Shown here piece after piece: positions 12,637 to 17,976 of a stretch of DNA of 17,976 nucleotides; positions within the stretch are counted from its first letter, which is position 1; every line of letters begins with the position of its first letter. This DNA is from an uncultured Clostridia bacterium (GTDB taxonomy: Bacteria; Bacillota; Clostridia; TANB77; CAG-508), in the NCBI GenBank assembly GCA_934169775.1, contig CAKPOI010000030.1:1-17976 (forward strand). Direction: 5' to 3'. The position numbers and the translations under genes are program-made. The notes below the pieces were generated by a model. The model was not told the origin of the DNA and did not search any database. It saw nothing but the letters and a program-made list of their open reading frames with translations.

Positions 12637-12895
12637 TTGTTTTTCCGTTTTTGTTATTTATGTTTATTGGTGATATTCCTTCTTTTATTCCGTCATATGT
12701 TAAAAATCGGCTTATATTTTTTTCTGATATTCCTGTTTTTCCTGATATAGTATCTATACTTCCTATTAACCCATTTTCTTTTATATATGTTTTGAATGTT
12801 GAAAATTCCATGTTGTCTTTTGCTGTACATCTTGGACATACATTTCCTTCAGTTATATAAAAATTACCACATCTTGTGCATTTCTTAAATTCCAT
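12629..12895 (-). CDS. Zinc-ribbon plus helix-turn-helix small protein (YvyF/TIGR03826-like)
   Basis: This 88-residue protein has an N-terminal zinc ribbon with two CxxC knuckles, C6/C9 (CTRCG) and C20/C23 (CPRC), that should bind one zinc ion. A helical segment follows (about 32-70; FSTFKTYIKENGLIGSIDTI and TGISEKNISRFL) resembling a winged-helix or MerR-type helix-turn-helix. This order recalls the small YvyF-like proteins of Firmicute flagellar operons, but no flagellar gene is present in this window, so the likeness is structural only. The C-terminus is short and polar. A perfect AGGAGG lies 7 nt before the ATG at 12895, and an extended -10 promoter is at 12928-12956. It precedes tyrS in the same direction (64 bp). 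A regulatory or adaptor role is likely; target unknown. Confidence 0.75.
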   Translation of the reverse strand: MEFKKCTRCGNFYITEGNVCPRCTAKDNMEFSTFKTYIKENGLIGSIDTISGKTGISEKNISRFLTYDGIKEGISPININNKNGKTML

Positions 12896-12927
12896 TTGTA
12901 TTCCTCCTAATATTATATTTCTTTTTT

Positions 12928-12956
12928 ATCCTATCATATTTTTATACTGTTTTCAA
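12928..12956 (-). promoter_or_regulatory. Promoter of the zinc-ribbon gene (and probably tyrS)
   Basis: On the - strand TTGAAA (12951-12956), a 17-bp spacer ending in TGA, and TAGGAT (12928-12933), an extended -10 arrangement. It lies just downstream of the tandem repeat at 12964-13049. Confidence 0.65.
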
Positions 12957-12963
12957 TATTTTT

Positions 12964-13049
12964 TTAATCATTTGATTGATGTTTTTTGAGTCCGACCCCA
13001 AAAGCATTAATCATTTAATTGATGTTTTTTGAGTCCGGCCCCAAAAGCA
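12964..13049 (-). repeat. Tandem duplication of a 43-bp unit (family 2 repeat)
   Basis: Copies 12964-13006 and 13007-13049 differ at only 2 of 43 positions. The core on the - strand is TTTTGGGGxCGGACTC followed by an A-run and CATCAAT. The same family appears once at 5204-5240. The upstream copy (13007-13049) is partly coding: it supplies the end of the UPF0182 protein and its stop codon (13015-13017). The other copy lies in the intergenic region. Confidence 0.9.
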
Positions 13050-15951
13050 CTGTTTCATTGCTGGTTTGCTCATTATTCATTGTTTCTAATGATTTGATTA
13101 GTTCTTGCAATCTTTTTAAGTCTTTACCCATCATTTCCCAGTCATCATTTTCGTTTGATTCTGTTAAATTTTTGTTTGCTTTTATTATTGCTTCTATTAG
13201 CCCTTGCATGTTTTCTGTGTTTTCTATTTCAATGTCTACTGCATATGTAGATAATAAGTTTTCTAATGCTTTTTCTAAATTGTCTCCTATTGCAATTTTA
13301 TTTCCAGATGATACTATTACTTTTTTTAGTAATGGTATTTTTGATTCATTTAGTTTTGTCTGATATATTGGTTCTACATATAATATTGTGTTTCCTATTG
13401 GCACAATTATCATACTTTTGGTAACTTTTGTACCAGTTGTGTTTAATGTTTCTATTTCTTTTGATATTGCATCATCTTGTTCTATTTGTTTTTCTAGTTG
13501 TATTGGTCCTACAACATTGCTGTCTTGTGAGAATTTGTATAAATGTAATTTGTTTGTTCCATTTTCTACAGTTCCTACCAAATATGAAATTAGATTTTGT
13601 TTTTGTTTTGGTGTGTAAATTTGTACTAATCCAAGTTCACTTTTTCCGTCTATTTGTACTATTGTATAATACGGTTCTAAGATTCCTCCTGTTGATTTTG
13701 TAACTTTACTGTTATTGTATTTTGCAAAGTCCCATATGTCATCTGCTCTATATAGTATGTCTGGTTTTGCATTATGGTAAGATTTTAATAATTCTGCTTG
13801 TACTTTGTATAGATATTTTGGATATGTAAAATGGTTTGCAATATCTTCTGGTATTTCTTCTTTGAATAAGTTTTTATATGTGTTGTTATATGCCATTGCT
13901 ATTGGATCTGTTTTGTCTGTAATATAATAATCTATTGTTCCATCATATGCATCAATTATAACTTTTATTGAGTTTTTGATATAATTTATTTTTTGTTTTT
14001 TATTGTTATATTCTATACTTGTGTATTGTGAATATGGATAATTGCTAGATATTGTATATGCATCTAATACCCATTTAATTTTACCTTCATTTGTTACAAC
14101 TGTGTATGGTTCATCATCATATAATAGATATGGCATAGCTTTTTTGGCTCTTTTTATTATGTTTCTGTTTATTAGTATTTTGCTCTCTTGTGTTATTTCT
14201 CCAGAAAATGCTAGTTTTATATCTCCTTTTCTTAATGCTAAAATAAGTCTATCTCCAAAGTTTAATGTTAGTCCTGCTTGTCCATCATAACTTGATGTAT
14301 ATTCGTTTCCTAATTCATCAGTGTAATCATATTCTTTTTTATTTTTAGCATTTGTTGCAATTGTGTCATTTGTTTCTAGTCCAAAATATATTTGCTGTTT
14401 TTCTGTATTTAATTTATCGTCTTCTCCTGATACTTCTTTTTGTATATATTGAACATTTCCGTTTTCTGTTGTTTTTGTTGCTGATGTTACTATTTGTCCT
14501 ATTCCATGTGTATATTCATATGTTTTATTTGTATATGTTCTTCCTGAATTTACAATTTCTCTTGGAGAAATATATACTAATTGTTCTTTTCCATCAATTT
14601 TATATTTTGCTAAATTTGCTTGTCTATATGTGTAATATCCGGTTCCTGTTTGTTTTTCTTGTACTGTTGTTAATACTGCTTCTTGGCTTATAAGTGGAAT
14701 ATTATTTATTGTTTTATCATTATTTTTTACTTCTTGTTCTGTTATTGTTCCTGAGTATTCTAAACTGTTTTCATTTACATCTATTCCATATGCACTTTTG
14801 GTGCTTTCTATATTATTTGAAATATTTGTTTTTTCTTTGTCTAGTTTGTTTGAATTTACAAATATTAAATTAAATCCTACTAGTATTATAAATAAACCTA
14901 CTAAATATATTGGAATTATTGACAAACTTTTTAGTACCTTTTGAGTGTTTTTGTGTTTAAAGTATTTAATTGCTATTCCTACACTTATTATTATTACTAC
15001 TCCAAAGATTGTGTATCCCCATCTTTTTATTGTTGTGTCTGTATAGCTTGCTCCTGTTAGTTCTAAGTTACTGCTTATTCCATCAAATCTTGTTGTTGAT
15101 GAATTTTCTACTGTTGTAATTTTTCCAAATAAAATATTTTGTGTATTAAATATTGTTCCTATTCCAAATATTATTGCTATTAGCATTACATTTCTTAAGA
15201 TTTTTTTGATTAATAAGCTTCCTCTTAACATTTTTTCGTCTACTCCATCAAAATATCTGTTAAATACTATTATATAATATAAAGCCATATATACTGTTAA
15301 TCCTATAACTAGCCAAAATCCATAATTTAATATTTGGTCTATTAATGGCTTTTGGAAAAAATAATATCCTATATCTAATCCAAATATTGATTCTGTTTTT
15401 CCAAATGATGCATTACTTATTCCTAATATTATTTTTTGTACAAGGTCATTTGATGTTATTACACTTGTTATTGTAGATATTATTAGTGCTAATGATTTAT
15501 TTGGCAATTTAGGCATTTCTTTTTTTTCACTGTCAAAAAATTCTTTTAATCCTTTTTTTATACCTCTGTTTGTTGCATAAATTAAAAAATATAAAAATAC
15601 AAATATTATTGCCATTATGCTGTATTTTACTTTGTAATTTGTTAGAAATTCTTGTACATATTGCTCTCCTAGCTCTTTATATTCTAAGTAACTGCCTTTC
15701 ATTACTATATAACTAGTTATTGCAAATAATATTACAAATATTATTACTATTGTTCTTCTGATTTTTTTATTATTTTGATGTTTTTTTATTTGCTTTATTG
15801 TTTCACTTTTACAATTTTCTTCTTTTTTTTCATTGATATGTACGTTTTCTTGGTTTTCATGTTCTTTGTTTTCTATATTTTCTTCTTTTGCTATTTTATT
15901 TTTTTCATCTTTTGGAGTGATTTCTTTTTCTGATTCTTTATTTTCTTGCAA
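13015..15951 (-). CDS. UPF0182 (COG1615) family large membrane protein
   Basis: This 978-residue protein of unknown function belongs to the UPF0182 family. Residues 1-65 are a charged Glu/Lys/Asn-rich cytoplasmic tail. About seven transmembrane helices follow (66-84, 110-127, 153-172, 209-231, 251-269, 310-329 and 343-364). Then comes an extracytoplasmic domain of some 600 residues. Family hallmarks are WVLDAYTISSNYPYSQ (627-642), NYIKNSIKVIIDAYDGTIDYYI near 656-677 with DPI (682-684), and the HFTYPKYLYKVQAELL and YHNAKPDILYRADDIW segments at 707-740. The start is a TTG at 15951, set by a perfect AGGAGG 7 nt upstream. It follows ftsY by 27 bp and is probably co-transcribed. The last ten residues (LLGPDSKNIN) and stop come from a family 2 repeat. 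The family's biochemical role is not established. Confidence 0.9.
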   Translation of the reverse strand: MQENKESEKEITPKDEKNKIAKEENIENKEHENQENVHINEKKEENCKSETIKQIKKHQNNKKIRRTIVIIFVILFAITSYIVMKGSYLEYKELGEQYVQEFLTNYKVKYSIMAIIFVFLYFLIYATNRGIKKGLKEFFDSEKKEMPKLPNKSLALIISTITSVITSNDLVQKIILGISNASFGKTESIFGLDIGYYFFQKPLIDQILNYGFWLVIGLTVYMALYYIIVFNRYFDGVDEKMLRGSLLIKKILRNVMLIAIIFGIGTIFNTQNILFGKITTVENSSTTRFDGISSNLELTGASYTDTTIKRWGYTIFGVVIIISVGIAIKYFKHKNTQKVLKSLSIIPIYLVGLFIILVGFNLIFVNSNKLDKEKTNISNNIESTKSAYGIDVNENSLEYSGTITEQEVKNNDKTINNIPLISQEAVLTTVQEKQTGTGYYTYRQANLAKYKIDGKEQLVYISPREIVNSGRTYTNKTYEYTHGIGQIVTSATKTTENGNVQYIQKEVSGEDDKLNTEKQQIYFGLETNDTIATNAKNKKEYDYTDELGNEYTSSYDGQAGLTLNFGDRLILALRKGDIKLAFSGEITQESKILINRNIIKRAKKAMPYLLYDDEPYTVVTNEGKIKWVLDAYTISSNYPYSQYTSIEYNNKKQKINYIKNSIKVIIDAYDGTIDYYITDKTDPIAMAYNNTYKNLFKEEIPEDIANHFTYPKYLYKVQAELLKSYHNAKPDILYRADDIWDFAKYNNSKVTKSTGGILEPYYTIVQIDGKSELGLVQIYTPKQKQNLISYLVGTVENGTNKLHLYKFSQDSNVVGPIQLEKQIEQDDAISKEIETLNTTGTKVTKSMIIVPIGNTILYVEPIYQTKLNESKIPLLKKVIVSSGNKIAIGDNLEKALENLLSTYAVDIEIENTENMQGLIEAIIKANKNLTESNENDDWEMMGKDLKRLQELIKSLETMNNEQTSNETVLLGPDSKNIN

Positions 15952-15978
15952 ATTTCTTCCTCCTTTTTTGTTATATTT

Positions 15979-16884
15979 TTATATTATTGCTTTTACAAAA
16001 TCTTCTGCGTTAAATACTTCCATATCATCTATTTGCTCGCCTACTCCTATAAATTTTACTGGTATTTTGTTTTCTTCGACTATACCTATAACTGCTCCTC
16101 CTTTAGCTGTTCCATCTAGTTTTGTTAGTACTAATCCTGTTACATCTGCTTCTTGTTTAAATGCTTTTACTTGTGATATTGCATTTTGTCCGGTTGTTCC
16201 ATCTATTACAAGTAATACCTCTTTATCTGCTTCTGGCATTTCTTTATTTATTACTTTTTGAATTTTATTTAGCTCATCCATTAGATATTTTTTGTTGTGT
16301 AATCTTCCTGCTGTATCTACTATTAATATGTCTGCATTTTCTTCTTTTACTTTTTTCATTGCATCATATACAACAGATGCTGGATCAACTCCTTCTTCTC
16401 TTTTTACTATTCCTGCTCCTGCTCTGTTTGCCCATATTTCTAATTGTTCTACTGCTGCTGCTCTAAATGTGTCTGCTGCTGCTACTACTACTTTTTTGCC
16501 TCCTTTTGCTAGCCTGTTTGCTATTTTTCCTATTGATGTTGTTTTTCCTACTCCATTTACTCCTATTACTAATATTATTGATGGTTTAGTATTTAAATGT
16601 AATTCTTTGTCTGTTACTTCTAATATTTTTTGCATTTCTTCTCTTAATACTTTTTTTACTTCTTCTTCATCTTCTATTTTTTCTTTTTTCATTCTTTCTC
16701 TTAATTTGTTTATTATTTTTGTTGATGTTTCTATTCCTATATCTGACATTATTAGAATTTCTTCTAGTTTTTCTAAAAATTCTTCATCTACTTTTCTGAA
16801 ATTGCTAAATACGTCATTTATTTTTTCGTTTATTGATTCTTTCGTTTTGTTTAGTCCTGTTTTTAATTTATCGAAAAATCCCAT
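15979..16884 (-). CDS. ftsY: Signal recognition particle receptor FtsY
   Basis: This 301-residue SRP-type GTPase docks ribosome-nascent-chain/SRP complexes at the membrane and hands membrane proteins to the translocon. The N-terminal four-helix bundle (about 15-95) is followed by the NG GTPase domain: G1 GVNGVGKTTS (108-117), AADTFRAAAVEQL (136-148) with the DTFR element, G3 DTAGR (190-194), G4 TKLDGTAKGG (254-263) and GVGEQIDDMEVF (280-291). The acidic A domain of longer FtsY proteins is almost absent, as in many Firmicutes. MGFFDKLK at the start is the amphipathic membrane-targeting helix. An AGAGGAA site precedes the ATG at 16884. It is first in a two-gene unit with the large UPF0182 membrane protein, from an extended -10 promoter, and diverges from the tRNA-Thr gene. 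Confidence 0.97.
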   Translation of the reverse strand: MGFFDKLKTGLNKTKESINEKINDVFSNFRKVDEEFLEKLEEILIMSDIGIETSTKIINKLRERMKKEKIEDEEEVKKVLREEMQKILEVTDKELHLNTKPSIILVIGVNGVGKTTSIGKIANRLAKGGKKVVVAAADTFRAAAVEQLEIWANRAGAGIVKREEGVDPASVVYDAMKKVKEENADILIVDTAGRLHNKKYLMDELNKIQKVINKEMPEADKEVLLVIDGTTGQNAISQVKAFKQEADVTGLVLTKLDGTAKGGAVIGIVEENKIPVKFIGVGEQIDDMEVFNAEDFVKAII

Positions 16885-16935
16885 GTTCTGTTCCTCTTTT
16901 CTTTTATTTTTTGTCTTTTTGGTTTTAATGTCCTT

Positions 16936-16964
16936 ATTGTATCATATTTTTTTATTTTTTTCCA
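16936..16964 (-). promoter_or_regulatory. Promoter of ftsY (extended -10)
   Basis: On the - strand TGGAAA (16959-16964, weak -35), a 17-bp spacer ending in TGA, and TACAAT (16936-16941). It lies about 50 bp before the start codon. Confidence 0.55.
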
Positions 16965-17003
16965 TTCTTTTTTTCTAAATATCTGGTTTTTTTTTGGTTT
17001 TTA

Positions 17004-17012
17004 TGTTAAAAT
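17004..17012 (+). promoter_or_regulatory. Possible extended -10 promoter of tRNA-Thr
   Basis: TGTTAAAAT (TG at 17004-17005, TAAAAT at 17007-17012), 18 bp before the tRNA 5' end. The -35 position holds only TGGTTT, so the site would rely on the extended -10. Confidence 0.4.
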
Positions 17013-17030
17013 ATCAAATGTAATATTTTT

Positions 17031-17106
17031 GCCACTATAGCTCAGTTGGTAGAGCAACGGATTCGTAACCCGTAGGCCAGCAGTTCGATTCTGCTTAGTG
17101 GCTCCA
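17031..17106 (+). tRNA. tRNA-Thr (anticodon CGU), CCA encoded
   Basis: A full cloverleaf can be drawn: acceptor stem GCCACTA / TAGTGGC (7 perfect pairs, 17031-17037 and 17096-17102), discriminator T, encoded CCA (17104-17106), D-arm GCTC..GAGC, T-arm AGCAG / CTGCT with TTCGATT loop, and a five-base variable loop. The anticodon loop TTCGTAA (17062-17068) gives CGU, reading threonine ACG codons. The anticodon stem ACGGA / CCCGT has an A-C mismatch at its base next to the loop (31-39 position), where most tRNAs of this kind have a Watson-Crick pair. It diverges from ftsY and lies directly before sequence that looks mobile. Confidence 0.93.
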
Positions 17107-17191
17107 AAATGCGTTTTGGTCAAACCACTTAAAGTTATTGATATAAGTGAATTTGAAGAAAACAAAAAGTGAATATCATTTCACATTATAT

Positions 17192-17218
17192 AAGTCGATT
17201 TAGTCGGCTTTATTTTTT
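17192..17218 (+). terminator. Intrinsic terminator downstream of tRNA-Thr
   Basis: The 7-bp stem AAGTCGA / TCGGCTT (17192-17198, 17204-17210; one G-U pair) with loop TTTAG is followed by TATTTTTTT. It lies 85 bp after the tRNA and 75 bp before the small ORF. Confidence 0.65.
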
Positions 17219-17292
17219 TACTTATAACCATAAATATTGGTAAAAAAAGTAAAAATAGTCTCAAAATATTGAAAGAAGGAGGTTTTTGTGGT

Positions 17293-17562
17293 ATGATATC
17301 TACAGTTAAAAGAGAAATATCAATAGAAAAAGAATTACGTTCTAAAATTGAATGGGCTTGCACTTTTAGTAATTGTGAACCAAAGATAAAGAATGGTAAT
17401 TTGAGAATGGTTAAAAAAACTAATATTGCTTATGTAGAACCACATAGAGTAATTATTAAAGATAAGTTATATTTATTCTTTAATGAACACGATTATTTTT
17501 ACATAGGTAATTTAGCCGATAAATACCCTATATCTCAATTACGAGAAATTATCAAAAGTTAG
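17293..17562 (+). CDS. Small hypothetical protein (89 aa) between tRNA-Thr and serine recombinase
   Basis: Unrecognised. The start is set at the ATG at 17293, 10 nt after AAGGAGG (17276-17282); an in-frame TTG at 17269 lies before that site and is rejected. The product is a basic, soluble protein. Its first part is helical (VKREISIEKELRSKIEWACTF), with cysteines at 24 and 29 of a WACTFSNCEPK segment. Its second half looks beta-rich (NIAYVEPHRVIIKD, KLYLFFNEHDYFYIG) and ends in ISQLREIIK. There are no membrane segments. Its place, in the same direction and 120 bp ahead of a large serine recombinase and next to a tRNA, suggests accessory-element cargo, possibly a regulator or excision accessory factor, but nothing in the sequence proves that. 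Confidence 0.7.
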   Translation: MISTVKREISIEKELRSKIEWACTFSNCEPKIKNGNLRMVKKTNIAYVEPHRVIIKDKLYLFFNEHDYFYIGNLADKYPISQLREIIKS

Positions 17563-17625
17563 CTATCACTAAAAGTTATTTTTTCTTCAGTAAGTAGCAT
17601 TACATAAATAATAAGATTGATTTTT

Positions 17626-17669
17626 AAGTGTTAGTTAGCAAAGGCTTTCTAGCACTTTATTGTATTTTT
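17626..17669 (+). promoter_or_regulatory. Hairpin upstream of the recombinase gene
   Basis: A 9-bp stem AAGTGTTAG / CTAGCACTT (17626-17634, 17649-17657; one G-U pair) is followed by TATTGTATTTTT and then the recombinase ribosome site GGGAGG. It could be a terminator for the small ORF or an attenuator-like control ahead of the recombinase. Confidence 0.4.
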
Positions 17670-17681
17670 GGGAGGTTTAAA

Positions 17682-17976
17682 ATGGAAAATCTAAGCATAC
17701 CATTTTCAGAAGAAAAGAAAATTGCAGGAATTTATATTAGAGTAAGTACTGAAGATCAAGCTCGTGAGGGTTTTAGTTTAGGAGAACAAGAAGAAAAACT
17801 AAAACAATTATGCAAATACAAAGGCTTTGAAATATTTAAAGTTTATAAAGATGCAGAAATATCTGCTAAAGATATGAAAAATAGACCAGCATTTCAAATA
17901 ATGCTAGAAGATATGAAAAATGGGTTAATTAACTATATTGTAGCTTATAAATTAGACAGAGTTACAAGGTCTGTTC
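17682..17976 (+). CDS. Large serine recombinase (resolvase/invertase domain), 3' end outside window
   Basis: The first 98 residues of a site-specific serine recombinase, still open at the window end. The ATG at 17682 follows GGGAGG by 6 nt. The catalytic domain begins with AGIYIRVSTEDQAREGFSL (15-33), where S22 is the expected nucleophile and R20 a conserved arginine. It continues with EISAKDMKNRPAFQIML (59-75, the NRP-x-FQ element) and VAYKLDRVTRS (87-97), a form of the conserved KLDRxxR motif. This start, with GFSLGEQ and the NRPAFQ block, is typical of the large serine integrases of Firmicute integrative elements and phages rather than small resolvases, but the recombinase and zinc-ribbon domains that would prove it are out of view. 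It probably drives integration and excision of an element extending beyond the right edge. Confidence 0.93.
   Translation, partial: MENLSIPFSEEKKIAGIYIRVSTEDQAREGFSLGEQEEKLKQLCKYKGFEIFKVYKDAEISAKDMKNRPAFQIMLEDMKNGLINYIVAYKLDRVTRSV

Noticed and set aside
12366..12860. + strand ORF of 164 codons antisense to tyrS and the zinc-ribbon gene
   Set aside because: The product is a Leu/Phe-rich, low-complexity shadow typical of the antisense of AT-rich Lys/Glu/Asn-rich genes, with no ribosome site. The same holds for other + strand ORFs inside the - strand genes.
16292..16978. + strand ORF of 228 codons antisense to ftsY
   Set aside because: It is a mirror of a fully conserved ftsY; its composition is Ser/Phe/Ile-rich with no motifs or ribosome site.
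17126..17139. 14-bp near direct repeat (CACTTAAAGTTATT) also at 17567-17580, flanking the small ORF
   Set aside because: 13 of 14 matches in AT-rich sequence can occur by chance, and no further flanking similarity supports attachment sites.

Overview
The window is very AT-rich, with dense genes, consensus sigma-A promoters, AGGAGG-type ribosome binding sites and U-rich intrinsic terminators. This fits a low-GC Firmicute, most likely an anaerobic Clostridia-like lineage; that assignment is inferred from composition and gene content, not from a marker search.

Layout. 1-360: tail of an Rpn/PD-(D/E)XK-type transposase-nuclease on the + strand, ending at a bidirectional terminator shared with rpmE. 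375-1130: rpmE (ribosomal protein L31), a small one-helix membrane protein, and about 200 bp of packed inverted repeats. 1133-3960: a TGS/nucleoside-kinase fusion protein and an RluA-type pseudouridine synthase, read from divergent promoters. 3964-4306: a small orphan gene with a perfect consensus promoter. 4340-11156, all on the - strand: a cytoplasmic GH13 alpha-amylase, a signal-peptide/DUF2569-like membrane protein and dgkA (lipid or undecaprenol kinase), then a separately promoted operon of two GT8 glycosyltransferases and two PlsC-type acyltransferases. The second part looks like an envelope glycolipid or glycopolymer module, though its product cannot be read from sequence. 11264-12956: tyrS and a zinc-ribbon/helix-turn-helix protein. 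13015-16964: ftsY followed by a 978-residue UPF0182 membrane protein. 17031-17976: a tRNA-Thr(CGU) that may mark the edge of a mobile element, with a small ORF and the start of a large serine recombinase cut off by the window end.

Less ordinary signals. (1) The amylase leader carries three complementary 8-nt segments able to form two mutually exclusive hairpins next to the start codon. (2) A 24-28 nt motif recurs three times; two copies lie just before intrinsic terminators at gene 3' ends and one overlaps a perfect promoter. (3) A second, REP-like repeat family has entered the 3' ends of two unrelated genes, giving both a near-identical C-terminal tail (LGxDSKNxN) and their stop codons. (4) The two-glycosyltransferase, two-acyltransferase operon itself. 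No CRISPR array, rRNA or recognised riboswitch class was seen.
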